Assembly: GCA_003559735.1 (NCBI GenBank)
Contig: PWKN01000166.1
Location: 1 to 53,343 of the forward strand
Direction of reading: 5' to 3'
DNA from: Bacteroidales bacterium
Lineage (GTDB): Bacteria > Bacteroidota > Bacteroidia > Bacteroidales > UBA7960
DNA: 53,343 nucleotides
Made by a program: the position numbers and the translations under genes. The notes below the pieces were generated by a model. The model ran no database searches. It had not been told where the DNA came from and saw nothing but the letters and a program-made list of their open reading frames with translations. Positions 37,370 to 47,154 of this stretch are shown piece by piece; position 1 is the stretch's first letter, and the number at the start of each line of letters is the position of its first letter.

Positions 37370-39469
37370 TTACCGCAATCCGCTTCTAACCAGGAATGGC
37401 TCAATGTCAGGCTCCTGACCACGGAATTTAACATAGGCTTCCATACCGTCTCTCAATGCATTTTCGGCAAGGATATACTTCCTGAAGCGTTCGGCCAGCT
37501 CCTGGTCAAACAGGTCGTCCGACTCTTTAAATGCCATGAAGGCATCCGCATCAAGCACACCAGCCCAACGGTACACGTAATAACCAGCTGCATACCCCGT
37601 CCCGAAAATATGTCCGAAATAAGTGGTCCGGTACCTGGGTTTGATCTCCTCAATCAGGCCCATGTTGCGCAATGATTCTTCCTCAAAGGCCCGCACATCA
37701 ATTTCATCACCATGTTCTGCTGTATGCCAGTCCATATCCAGTATGGCGGCAGCAATATACTCGGTATTGATAAACCCCTGGTTGAAGAATTCGGCATTAC
37801 GCATCTTCTTTTGCAATTCTTCAGGCATGGGTTCACCGGTTTCGTAGTGGAGTGCATATTTGTTGAGCAGTTCCGGCTCAGCAGCAAAATTTTCAAGGAT
37901 CTGCGAGGGGAGTTCCACAAAATCCCTCGGAACACTGCGACTGGTACGTCTGTAACGGCCATCTGCAAAAAAGTTATGCAATGCATGTCCGAACTCGTGG
38001 AAATAGGTTGTGGTTTCATCCCATGTGAGCAGGGCGGGTTTTCCCCCTGAGGGGCGGCTGAAGTTCATCACGATGGTAACGATCGGGTATATTTTCTCCC
38101 CATCCTCATAAGCCCCTGTACGGTAAGTACCGCACCAGGCCCCGCCTCTTTTTCCCTCACGGGGATGCGGGTCGATAAACAGGATGCCCAGGTGACTGCC
38201 ATCCCGGTCAAAGACTTCAAAAGCTTCCACTTCTTCGTGGTAAACCGGGACTTCCGGACGTGCCTCAAAGGTTAGTCCGAATAGCTTATTGGCCAGCAGG
38301 AAATTACCGTCGCGCACATTGTCGATGGCAAAATAGGGTTGCAATTCTGCATCATCCAGATCATATTGTTCTTTGCGGAGCTTCTCCGCATAATACCACC
38401 AGTCCCACGGCTCAAGACGGTAATCGCCTCCTTCCCTGTCAATGATGGCCTGCATCTGATCGCGTTCCTGCCTGGCAAGGTCGAGCGAAGGCTCCCATAT
38501 CTGGTACAGGAAGTCATATACGTTTTCAGGATTTTCAGCCATCTGGATCGCCTGGAAAAACGCTGCATAGTTGTCGTAGCCCATCAGCCTGGACATCTCT
38601 TGTCTGAGTTGCATGAGCTCCGCAAACAAGTCCTTGTTGTCGTGTTTGTTGTCATTATCGCCCCGCATAAAGTAGGCTGTAAAAACCTTCTCGCGCAGAT
38701 CCCTTCGCTCAGAATACCTTAAAAATGGGATCCAGCTCGGATTATGAAGTGTAACAATGCCTGGCGCATCGATTCCGGCGCTCTCTGCTGCGTCGGCAGC
38801 AGCTGACCGGACACTCTGCGGGAGTCCGGCGAAATCCGCTTCTTCCAGCAGCTTCAACCGGAAGGCATTGGTCTCTGCCAGTTGGTTCTCTCCCAGCTGC
38901 AATGATATCATCGACATCCGCTCATTAAGTTCTGACAGCCTTTCGCGTTGCTCTTCCGGCAGTGCCACCCCACTTCGTTCAAAGTCACGATAGATCATTT
39001 CCACCACACGCATCTGCTCCCTGTCCAGATCCTTTGCTTCGCGCTGGTCGTAAACGGATTGTATGCGCGCAAAAAGATCCTGGTTCATCCGGATGCCATT
39101 GTAATGGGCCGACAATATAGGGGTTGTCTCCCTGGCGATCTCCTGCAACCGGGGATTGGTCTCTGCACTCCGGAGTCCGCCAAAAACGGGTGTCACACGC
39201 CGCAGCAACCCTCCTGCCTGGTCATAGGCAACAATGGTGTTCTCAAAAGTGGGTGGTTCGGGATTATCTGTGATGGCATCTATCTCTTCCTGATGCTGAC
39301 GGATCCCCTCTTCTATTGCCGGGAGAAAATGCTCGTCATCGATCCTGTCAAAGGGAGGCGAATCAAAGGGTGTATCATAATCAACAAAAAAAGGATTGGT
39401 CTTGCTGTGATCGGTACAAGCTGAAAACATCATAGCAACAAGTGTCAGTAATAAAAATATTTGTCTCAT
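37370..39469 (-). CDS. M3 family metallopeptidase (peptidyl-dipeptidase Dcp-like), lipoprotein
   Basis: A zinc peptidase of 699 residues that trims short peptides. A lipoprotein signal (MRQIFLLLTLVAMMFSAC, Cys near 18) puts it in the periplasm or outer envelope, unlike cytoplasmic enteric Dcp. The zinc motif HEFGHALHNF follows ALLTWDETTTYF, with the downstream Glu ligand in the DFVELPSQILENFA segment, and the family ending LYKFRG-like VKFRGQEPDIEPFLVRSGL is present. It is about the usual length for M3A peptidases. A tricorn protease lies upstream and ftsE 8 bases downstream on the same strand. Confidence 0.93.
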   Translation of the reverse strand: MRQIFLLLTLVAMMFSACTDHSKTNPFFVDYDTPFDSPPFDRIDDEHFLPAIEEGIRQHQEEIDAITDNPEPPTFENTIVAYDQAGGLLRRVTPVFGGLRSAETNPRLQEIARETTPILSAHYNGIRMNQDLFARIQSVYDQREAKDLDREQMRVVEMIYRDFERSGVALPEEQRERLSELNERMSMISLQLGENQLAETNAFRLKLLEEADFAGLPQSVRSAAADAAESAGIDAPGIVTLHNPSWIPFLRYSERRDLREKVFTAYFMRGDNDNKHDNKDLFAELMQLRQEMSRLMGYDNYAAFFQAIQMAENPENVYDFLYQIWEPSLDLARQERDQMQAIIDREGGDYRLEPWDWWYYAEKLRKEQYDLDDAELQPYFAIDNVRDGNFLLANKLFGLTFEARPEVPVYHEEVEAFEVFDRDGSHLGILFIDPHPREGKRGGAWCGTYRTGAYEDGEKIYPIVTIVMNFSRPSGGKPALLTWDETTTYFHEFGHALHNFFADGRYRRTSRSVPRDFVELPSQILENFAAEPELLNKYALHYETGEPMPEELQKKMRNAEFFNQGFINTEYIAAAILDMDWHTAEHGDEIDVRAFEEESLRNMGLIEEIKPRYRTTYFGHIFGTGYAAGYYVYRWAGVLDADAFMAFKESDDLFDQELAERFRKYILAENALRDGMEAYVKFRGQEPDIEPFLVRSGLR

Positions 39470-39597
39470 GGATCTCAGGTTTATGGTTTATGTCTCGATA
39501 TGCTGACAACCTGGTTGGTTATCAGACTTATTGAACAACACAGGTCAACACCTGTGGCAGCAAAGATACGTTTTTTCCATTACCTTTCCGGCAAGGA

Positions 39598-42500
39598 TTA
39601 CCGTTCAGGTCTCCTGTACCGCACCGGCGGACTGGGTTCAGGTTTCAGTTCGACGGACTCTGTTTCGAGAAGCTTCAATGCTTCTTCAACGGCACGCTCC
39701 AGTTGCGGATCTTCTCCCCGGATCACGGATGCCGGCAGTTGCTCCACTTCAATATCCGGAGCCACACCTTCTGCCTCCACTGCCCATTCGCCATCGGTAT
39801 TGAAGAATCCACCCCTGGGAGCCATCATCCGTCCACCGTCAATAAATGAAGGGGTATCCCATATTCCAACCAGTCCACCCCACGTGGTTGTCCCGATAAG
39901 GGGTCCGATTTCCATCTTCCGGAACATATAGGGCAACAGGTCACCCCCTGAGCCAGCCCTTTCGTTGATGATCATCACCTTTGGTCCCCATATACCAGCC
40001 ATGGGCGTCGTAAATGGCCTTCTGTCAGCCGCCCTTGAATTAAAATAGCCATGCAGCTGCCGCGACATGATATCTACCATATAATCGGCGGCAGAACCAC
40101 CACCGTTGTTTCGCTCGTCGATCACGGCACCCCGCTTGTCCTGCTGCGCAAAATAATACCTGTTAAAAAACTGGTATCCAAGCCAGCTGGTGTTTGGAAC
40201 ATACACGTAGGCCAGCTGCCCTTCTGACAATTCATCGACGCGTCGCCTGTTGTTTTCCACCCAGTTCATCAAACGCAGCTGGTATTCGTTTGCCACGGGT
40301 ACTACTGTGACCAGCCGGGCCCCTTCTGTTGAAGGGTTCCCGTTGACCAAAAGCTGTGTCTGCCGATTTGCCGTCCCTTCAAAATAGCGGTACAGGTTCT
40401 CATCGGGATCAACAGGCACACCATTCACTTCAAGCAGGTAATCCCCTTCATTTACCTGTATTCCGGGAGCACCAAGCGGCGCCCGGAGGGTTGGGTTCCA
40501 GTCCTCACCGTCATATATTTTTGTTATTCTGACGGCACCTTGTTCTATTACGTAGTCCGCACCAAGGAGTCCGACAGGAATACGCTCTACCCGGGGCATA
40601 TCGCCGCCAAAAATATAGGAGTGTCCGACTGCCACCTCACCCCCCATGATGCCGATAACATAATTCAGGTCTGTACGGTGCCTCACATGGTCCACCCAGG
40701 GCCTGTACCAGTCATATATCTCATCCCAGGGTGCCCCATGCACATTGTCAACATAGAGAAAGTCGCGCTGCAGCCGCCACCCTTCCCTGAACATCTGGCG
40801 CCATTCTTCTTTGGGTTCGATACGCATGCGCATATTGCCAATGGCATCGAGACGGCCATCACCGGGACTCTGCGGGGCACCGGTCGTTGAAACAATGCCC
40901 CAGGTACTGCCGCTGCGGTACAAAAGCGACTTCCTGTCGTGCGATGTCACAGCATAATGGACGGGCGACATAAAGGACTCCGCCTCACGGGCATCAAAAT
41001 CGTAACGATGCAATGTCAGTCCGGGCTGGTTGGGAACGTTTTCAGTATAAAACACATAGCCACCGGGTCCGGCTACCAGCCCCATATAGTTGCGCGACGG
41101 GATGTCGACAGCTACAATGCGCCGCATCAGACCCTCAGGATCTATTCTGACCTCCTCCCGGCCGTTGTTTTCGTCATTATCATCATTGCCTTCGTCCTGA
41201 CCTTCATGGCCGGCTGTTTCTTCTTCATCGCTTTTTGGAAGAAAAGGTGAAACACCGTCGGCAGCAAGTACCATAACATAAAGGGCCCGGTTAACGGGAC
41301 TATCATAGGCACTCATGTCCAGCCACCCGGTATTTAATCCATAGTCAGTGCTGGCCAGGAAATAGAGGTAGTCGCCCGACGCGCACCAGACTGGCGTAAT
41401 GGCATCGGCCAAACCGTCTGTCGCCTGTATACGCTCACCTGTCTCCACGTTATACAGGACGATGGCCTTGAACATGCTTTCCAGCGTATGGGCAAAGGCT
41501 ATCCACCGGCTGTCGGGCGACCAGGCAGGATTCATTGTCCGCTCCGGACGAACATACCGGTCGGTATCCACCAGGGTAACCGCACCAGAATCAACATCGA
41601 CATAATACAGGTTCAGATGTGTATCGGTGTAAAGAATGTATTTCCCGTTGGGTGACCATTGGGGTCTGAAAAAGAATGAGGGATCAGGAAGGTTGATGGT
41701 GGTTGTCTCACCCATGCCCGACTGTTCGCCGATAACCAGTTGGTACTCACCGGTTTCGTCTGAAAACCATGCAATACGGCTGCCATCGGGCGACCATACC
41801 GGGAAACGGTCTGCAACACCCGGACTGCGTGTAATATTTCTTGGGTCTCCATGTTCTTTGGGCACGGTAAACAGTTCACCCCGGTATTCAAACAGTGCAC
41901 GCTGGCCTGTGGGCGACAGGGACGCATTTTGCAATGCAGCGGGAGGTACATCTTCCCATCGTGTTCGTGACCAGTGAAAATCGCCCCTTACGTTGATGGT
42001 CAGCTGCTGATGCTCATTCTCATCCGGATCAAAGATGTGCAGCGCCCCGCCCTGTTCATAAACCAGCACCCCTCCGCCGGCATTGATGTTCTTTACGTCA
42101 AAGTCAGAAAAAAAGCTTTCCTGGGTCAACACCCCGGTATCGACCTGGTATGACCAGATATTGGCGGCATAATCGCGTTCCGAGATAAAATAAACCGTCC
42201 TGCCAATCCATACCGGATTCATATGCCGTTCGCCGTCTGGTTGTGGTGTGGTAATCAAGCTATGATCTTCCATATCCATGATCCAGATGGGTTTTGCCTG
42301 TCCCGCCCGGTAGTTTCTCCACTCAGGGTCGGAAAAACTGACTTCCTGGTAGGCAATGGTTCGTCCGTCAGGCGACAACTGCCCCGTTACCGCTCTTGGC
42401 ACAGGCAAAGCCTCCGGCATACCACCATCTTTGTGTATTTTGAAAAATTTTGATTCGCGCGTAGGCACACCCTTCCTGCCCGAGGTAAAAAGAACATGCG

Positions 42501-42855
42501 CTCCATCGGGAGTCCACCCCCGGACCTGGTCAGCTCCGGGATGCCACGTGAGCCTCCTTGGTTGTCCGCCTTCGACCGGTACCACATAGATATCATCATT
42601 TCCGTCATATTGCGCGGTAAATGCAACCATGCTGCCGTCAGGCGATATGTGCGGCAGGCGCTCTGACCCCTCATTACTGGTCAAACGCCATGCATCTCCC
42701 CCGTCGCGTCCAGCCACCCACAGGTCGTTCGCATAAACAAATACAATATGTGTGTCGCTGACTGCCGGTTGTCGCAATAAAAGCGTACCCTCGGAGGCAG
42801 AGAGTCCGGCAAAGGAAAAAAAGAAAGAAATGATGATGCAGATTGTTGTTTTCAT
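39598..42855 (-). CDS. Tricorn-like S41 serine protease
   Basis: A 1085-residue secreted protease with a Sec signal (KTTICIIISFFFSFAGLSAS). The N-terminal propeller part is built from TolB/WD40-like repeats (HISPDGSMVAFT, VWSPDGSRIAWFS, AWSPDSRWIAFAHT). A PDZ-like domain follows around GIQVNEGDYLLEVNGVPVDPDE, then an S41 catalytic domain with YDWYRPWVDHVRHRTDL and the nucleophile Ser near 969 in MIINERAGSGGDLL. Unlike archaeal tricorn it should act in the periplasm. It may feed peptides to the M3 peptidase encoded just downstream (128-base gap). Confidence 0.93.
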   Translation of the reverse strand: MKTTICIIISFFFSFAGLSASEGTLLLRQPAVSDTHIVFVYANDLWVAGRDGGDAWRLTSNEGSERLPHISPDGSMVAFTAQYDGNDDIYVVPVEGGQPRRLTWHPGADQVRGWTPDGAHVLFTSGRKGVPTRESKFFKIHKDGGMPEALPVPRAVTGQLSPDGRTIAYQEVSFSDPEWRNYRAGQAKPIWIMDMEDHSLITTPQPDGERHMNPVWIGRTVYFISERDYAANIWSYQVDTGVLTQESFFSDFDVKNINAGGGVLVYEQGGALHIFDPDENEHQQLTINVRGDFHWSRTRWEDVPPAALQNASLSPTGQRALFEYRGELFTVPKEHGDPRNITRSPGVADRFPVWSPDGSRIAWFSDETGEYQLVIGEQSGMGETTTINLPDPSFFFRPQWSPNGKYILYTDTHLNLYYVDVDSGAVTLVDTDRYVRPERTMNPAWSPDSRWIAFAHTLESMFKAIVLYNVETGERIQATDGLADAITPVWCASGDYLYFLASTDYGLNTGWLDMSAYDSPVNRALYVMVLAADGVSPFLPKSDEEETAGHEGQDEGNDDNDENNGREEVRIDPEGLMRRIVAVDIPSRNYMGLVAGPGGYVFYTENVPNQPGLTLHRYDFDAREAESFMSPVHYAVTSHDRKSLLYRSGSTWGIVSTTGAPQSPGDGRLDAIGNMRMRIEPKEEWRQMFREGWRLQRDFLYVDNVHGAPWDEIYDWYRPWVDHVRHRTDLNYVIGIMGGEVAVGHSYIFGGDMPRVERIPVGLLGADYVIEQGAVRITKIYDGEDWNPTLRAPLGAPGIQVNEGDYLLEVNGVPVDPDENLYRYFEGTANRQTQLLVNGNPSTEGARLVTVVPVANEYQLRLMNWVENNRRRVDELSEGQLAYVYVPNTSWLGYQFFNRYYFAQQDKRGAVIDERNNGGGSAADYMVDIMSRQLHGYFNSRAADRRPFTTPMAGIWGPKVMIINERAGSGGDLLPYMFRKMEIGPLIGTTTWGGLVGIWDTPSFIDGGRMMAPRGGFFNTDGEWAVEAEGVAPDIEVEQLPASVIRGEDPQLERAVEEALKLLETESVELKPEPSPPVRYRRPER

Positions 42856-43002
42856 GATTTTTGCTTTTGATGATGAATAAATGTTTGTCCGTTCATTTCA
42901 AATGTGAGAAAAAGCAGACCAATCCACGCATTTGTGTGTGATCTGCCTCTATAGCAGACGATAAAAATACATGATTTATGATGGCCGGCAAAAGATTTTT
43001 TG

Positions 43003-43010
43003 TAGTTTTG
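43003..43010 (+). promoter_or_regulatory. -7 element for the molybdoenzyme operon
   Basis: TAGTTTTG, 104 bases before the ATG at 43114. No clear TTG stands at -33, and the 258-base divergent region holds no obvious FNR-type dyad. Confidence 0.35.
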
Positions 43011-43113
43011 GGCATATCAGCAAACAGACAAAAAACATTGCATGGCTGGTTGACTCCGGAAAGATTACACAGTCAAGACTTATGTACAGAATATATATAC
43101 ATAATAAATACAT

Positions 43114-45543
43114 ATGAAGATCTATGATACAGACTACCATCCGCCCGACGGTGATCCTGATGGAAAGCCAATGGGCCGGCGCTGTTTTATAAAGATGAGC
43201 ACCATATATGGTGGTGCGCTGGCAGCGATCGGGAGTATGGCGGGATGCACAGACAAAAATCAGCGGATCCGCCTTCCGGGCCGGCTGGAAAAAGACGGCA
43301 CGGTGATCGTCCGGGCCGGCTGTCCGGCGCACAACTGCGGTGGTCGTTGTGTGCTGAAAGTCTTTGTAAACAACGGTGAGATCGTACGGATCGAAACAGA
43401 TGACCGTCCACATGACGACCTCAGCGATCCCCAGCTGCGAGCCTGTATTCGGGGACGGGCATACCGGCGGCGCCAATACCATCCCGATCGCCTGAAATAC
43501 CCCCTCAGACGGGTGGGTAAGCGGGGTGAAGGACAATTTGAGAGGATTTCATGGGATGAGGCACTGGATCTGATGGCCTCAGAACTGAACCGCGTAAAAA
43601 AAACCTATGGCAATTCAGCCATACTTGTCCCCTACGGTACGGGCAGTTATAACCAGACCAACGGCCGACAGACAGCTGCCCGTCTGATGAACCTGTACGG
43701 TGGATCACTGGGCTTTTACAACAGCTACAGCTGGGCCTGCATCAGCCGTGCAACACCATATGTTTACGGGACTGGCATTACGGGAAACCAGCGTCAGGAC
43801 TGGGTAAATTCAAAATACATCATCATGTGGGGCTGGAATCCCGCTGAAATGCGTGATGGCACCAACAGCGAATACTTCCTGAAAAAAGCCAGGGAAAAAG
43901 GGGCAAAGATCATCTGTATCGACCCGCGCATGAGCATGAGCGCCACTGCGCTGGCCGATGAATGGATCCCCATTCGTCCGGGTACCGACACTGCCCTGAT
44001 GAGTGCCATGGCATATGTGATCATCTCTGAAAATCTGCACGACAAAGATTTCATCAGGCGGTGCTGCATTGGTTTTGACGCCGCGCAGATGCCCGCCGGA
44101 CTGGAACATGAGGAGAGTTACAGTGATTATATTTTTGGCACCCGCGACCAGCAACCCAAAACCCCTGAATGGGCAGAAGCCATAACGGGAATTCCGGCAA
44201 AAACAATACAACGGATCGGACGGGAATATGGTTCCATTAAGCCAGCCATGCTCTACCAGGGATATGGCATGCAGCGCCGTGCATACGGTGAACAACCTGT
44301 TCTGGGCGGATGTGTGCTGGCAGCCATCACAGGCAATGTTGGCATCCCGGGAGGATGGGCCAGCGGCATTGCCCTGCAGGCCAGCGATGGTGGTCCTTTC
44401 TGGAATGTTTTCCCCACAGGGAGAAACCCGGTGAAAGCGGCAATACCCGTGTTTTTGTGGACAGAAGCGATCATCAGGGGAACGGAAATGGGACCGGAAG
44501 ATGGTGTTGTCGGGGCAGACAAACTGGACAACAACATCAAACTCATCTGGTGTGTGGCATCAAATATCCTGATCAACCAGCATGCCGATACCAACCGCAC
44601 AGCCAGGATCCTGAAAGATGAAAGCCTGGTTGAGTTTATAGCCGTACAGGACCAGTTCATGACCCCATCTGCAAACTATGCCGACCTGGTACTGCCAGTA
44701 TGTACACAATTTGAAATGTGGGGCCTGGAAGACGGATGGAAATATGGGGATGAGGTGATACTGATGCCCAAGCTGCAGGAACCTCCCCATGAAACAAAGA
44801 GCGACTACCAGATTGCTGCGGAGCTGGCTGGCCGGCTGGGACTAAAGGATGCATATACGCTTGGCCGCAACGAATATGACTGGATAGACTGGGCGGTAAA
44901 ATACTACAGGAATACCCGCTTCCCAGGGATCCCCGATCTTGAAAAGCTGCATGAGATGAACCGCGGGGTATATACCCGGCCGGTCCACGAGCCTGAAGTG
45001 GCTTTTCGCGACTTCAGAAGTGATCCCGAAAAGTTTCCGCTAAACACACCTTCGGGTAAGGTCGAAATATTTTCTGAAAGGCTGTTCAGGATGGGTAAAC
45101 CCGAAACCATTCCGGCTGTCCCGAAATACATCACCGAATGGGAAAGTCCATTTGGTGAAGAGCGCATAAAATATCCCCTGCAGGCCATCGGCCATCATTA
45201 CATGCCAAGGGTACACTCAACACACGATGGGATCGACTGGCTTGAAGAGGCATTCCCGCAAAGGGTATTTATTAACCCCATTGATGCTTCGGCCCGGAAC
45301 ATCAGCGATGGCGATGAAGTAATGGTCTTTAACGACCGGGGAAAGATCATCATACCCTGCCGTGTCACAAAAAAGATCATGCCGGGCGTGGTTAACATAC
45401 CCCAGGGGGCCTGGTGGAAACCCGGAAAAGATGGTATTGACCGCCGTGGCAATGTCAATGTGCTGACAAGCCACCGGTGGACACCCCTGGCGTTTGGCAA
45501 TGCACAACATACCATGATGGTGGAGGTAAGCGCAACAACATAA
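43114..45543 (+). CDS. Molybdopterin oxidoreductase, DMSO reductase catalytic subunit type
   Basis: An 809-residue periplasm-facing molybdoenzyme of the DmsA group. A twin-arginine signal (GRRCFIKMSTIYGGALAAIGSMAGC) ends in a lipobox-like MAGC, so it may be a Tat lipoprotein. A [4Fe-4S] site is formed by CPAHNCGGRC and the Cys of ACIRGRAYRRR. The segment FYNSYSWACISRATPY lines up with the region that supplies the serine Mo ligand in DmsA. Pterin-binding motifs include GWNPAEMRDGTN and, near the end, NIPQGAWWKPGKDG. The substrate (DMSO, TMAO, other oxyanions) cannot be deduced. The B and C subunits follow. Confidence 0.92.
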   Translation: MKIYDTDYHPPDGDPDGKPMGRRCFIKMSTIYGGALAAIGSMAGCTDKNQRIRLPGRLEKDGTVIVRAGCPAHNCGGRCVLKVFVNNGEIVRIETDDRPHDDLSDPQLRACIRGRAYRRRQYHPDRLKYPLRRVGKRGEGQFERISWDEALDLMASELNRVKKTYGNSAILVPYGTGSYNQTNGRQTAARLMNLYGGSLGFYNSYSWACISRATPYVYGTGITGNQRQDWVNSKYIIMWGWNPAEMRDGTNSEYFLKKAREKGAKIICIDPRMSMSATALADEWIPIRPGTDTALMSAMAYVIISENLHDKDFIRRCCIGFDAAQMPAGLEHEESYSDYIFGTRDQQPKTPEWAEAITGIPAKTIQRIGREYGSIKPAMLYQGYGMQRRAYGEQPVLGGCVLAAITGNVGIPGGWASGIALQASDGGPFWNVFPTGRNPVKAAIPVFLWTEAIIRGTEMGPEDGVVGADKLDNNIKLIWCVASNILINQHADTNRTARILKDESLVEFIAVQDQFMTPSANYADLVLPVCTQFEMWGLEDGWKYGDEVILMPKLQEPPHETKSDYQIAAELAGRLGLKDAYTLGRNEYDWIDWAVKYYRNTRFPGIPDLEKLHEMNRGVYTRPVHEPEVAFRDFRSDPEKFPLNTPSGKVEIFSERLFRMGKPETIPAVPKYITEWESPFGEERIKYPLQAIGHHYMPRVHSTHDGIDWLEEAFPQRVFINPIDASARNISDGDEVMVFNDRGKIIIPCRVTKKIMPGVVNIPQGAWWKPGKDGIDRRGNVNVLTSHRWTPLAFGNAQHTMMVEVSATT

Positions 45544-45614
45544 TTCGTATCTTAGCCTGGATAAAGAGGAAATACAATCCGGGCCTGGACATTTTTTTAA
45601 GAAAAAACATATTG

Positions 45615-46256
45615 ATGGAACATACCAAAGGTCAGAAAACAAAACAATGGGCATTCTATTTTGATTCATCGTTTTGTTCAGGTTGCAAAACCTGCCAGGT
45701 AGCTTGCAAGGACAAGTACGACCTGCCGCCGGGTGCACGCTGGCGCAGGGTGTATGAGGTGTGCGGCGGCGACTGGATAAAAGACGGTACTGCCTGGATA
45801 CCCAACATATATGGATACCACATGTCCATGGCTTGCAACCACTGCCAGGAACCCATCTGCCTGAATGCGTGTCCGAATAACGCCATCATCAAAAATGACC
45901 ACGGGGTGGTGCTGATCAACTATGACCGGTGCATGGGATGCAAGTACTGTGAATGGACATGCCCTTACGGGGCCTTGCATTTCGATGCTGACAAAAAGGT
46001 GATGACCAAATGTACTTTTTGTGCTGACTACCTGGAGGAAGGCAAACCACCGGCCTGCGTCTCCGCCTGTCCGATGAGGGTGCTGGACTACGGCGACCTG
46101 GAAGAGCTAAGGCAAAAACATGGCAGTGTCAACGAAATATTTCCCCTCCCGGAAAACAAATATACCAGTCCGGCACTGATCGTATCGCCGCACAAGGACG
46201 CACAAAAACCGGATCATCGCAAACCAGGCATTGCTAACAGAGAGGAGGTTGTATAA
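45615..46256 (+). CDS. Electron-transfer iron-sulfur subunit (DmsB type)
   Basis: A 213-residue protein with four ferredoxin-like cysteine groups: FCSGCKTCQVAC, CNHCQEPICLNAC, CMGCKYCEWTC and CTFCADYLEEGK-PPACVSAC. This is the four-cluster pattern of DmsB/NrfC/PhsB subunits, which pass electrons from the membrane anchor to the catalytic subunit. The start at 45615 is 71 bases after the previous stop; the longer open frame from 45477 overlaps that gene and lacks family similarity. The next gene follows within 2 bases, so A, B and C form an operon. Confidence 0.95.
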   Translation: MEHTKGQKTKQWAFYFDSSFCSGCKTCQVACKDKYDLPPGARWRRVYEVCGGDWIKDGTAWIPNIYGYHMSMACNHCQEPICLNACPNNAIIKNDHGVVLINYDRCMGCKYCEWTCPYGALHFDADKKVMTKCTFCADYLEEGKPPACVSACPMRVLDYGDLEELRQKHGSVNEIFPLPENKYTSPALIVSPHKDAQKPDHRKPGIANREEVV

Positions 46257-46257
46257 A

Positions 46258-47130
46258 ATGATGAACCACAACGAATGGCCCCTGGTACTATTTACCATGC
46301 TTTCACAGATCAGCGCAGGAATACTCGTAGGCGGACTAATACTCTGGGTGACGGTTAAGAATACGGGTGACCCCAACCTCGAGTCATTAAAAAAAGTTCT
46401 GATCATTACCGCCATTGCGTGTATGTTTGTTGCACTTGCTTTTTCTTTTTTTCACCTTGGGAATCCATTGCAATCAGTATACGCGCTCAGCAACCTGGCT
46501 ACTTCCTGGCTCAGCAAGGAGATCATCCTGGCTTCCATATACTTGTTCAGCCTGTTGCTGTGTTATATCTCTCTCAGGTATGACATACCGCACCGGTCTC
46601 TCTTCCCCCAGTTATTCATTGCCTCCCTGGTAACCGGCATCATTTTCCTGTATGCCATGTCGCGCGTATACATGATCCCTACCGCACCGTTATGGAACAC
46701 TGCAGCCACACCAATTGCATTTTTCACCACCGCCCTGGTACTTGGCGGAGGGAGCGTGCTGGTGATCCTCGGACTGTTTTCTTTCAACGGTAATCCGGTT
46801 GTTGATACGCCATCCATGCAAACAAGCATGTTTTATCTGATCAGTGCGGGCGTTTTTATCCTCCTGCTGAACATGTTATTGATACAACCAGACATAAGTA
46901 GCGTAGCCGGAAGCTTTATGGCACCAACCATCCCCCAGTGGCTGAAAACCTTCCGGATCGCTTTCCTGCTTGCGGGCTTCAGCTTGCTCACCTACTGGTT
47001 TGCCTTCATACTGCCAAAAGAAGGGGGCACCGCATCGCTGCTCATGTTTCTTGCCATCGACTGTCTGCTGATCTCTGAAGTTGCCGGCAGGTATATCTTT
47101 TATGTTTCATATTTTCGTGTAGGAATATAA
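46258..47130 (+). CDS. Membrane anchor subunit (DmsC type)
   Basis: A 290-residue membrane protein with about eight hydrophobic helices and a start MMNHNEWPLVLFTMLSQISAG, the N-terminus of DmsC-like quinol-oxidising anchors. The FFHLGNPLQSVYALSNLATSWLS segment is also typical. It starts 2 bases after the DmsB stop, preceded by GAGGAGGT (46241-46248), one of the few good Shine-Dalgarno sequences in the window. It should draw electrons from menaquinol and deliver them to the iron-sulfur subunit. Confidence 0.9.
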   Translation: MMNHNEWPLVLFTMLSQISAGILVGGLILWVTVKNTGDPNLESLKKVLIITAIACMFVALAFSFFHLGNPLQSVYALSNLATSWLSKEIILASIYLFSLLLCYISLRYDIPHRSLFPQLFIASLVTGIIFLYAMSRVYMIPTAPLWNTAATPIAFFTTALVLGGGSVLVILGLFSFNGNPVVDTPSMQTSMFYLISAGVFILLLNMLLIQPDISSVAGSFMAPTIPQWLKTFRIAFLLAGFSLLTYWFAFILPKEGGTASLLMFLAIDCLLISEVAGRYIFYVSYFRVGI

Positions 47131-47154
47131 GCGGCGCACCCACATCACAACACC

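Noticed and set aside
39599-42855. Several long plus-strand frames opposite the tricorn gene
   Set aside because: They are antisense shadows of the protease frame without protein-like composition or starts.
42856-43113. FNR/CRP-type site before the molybdoenzyme operon
   Set aside because: No TTGAT-N4-ATCAA-like dyad with adequate match was found.
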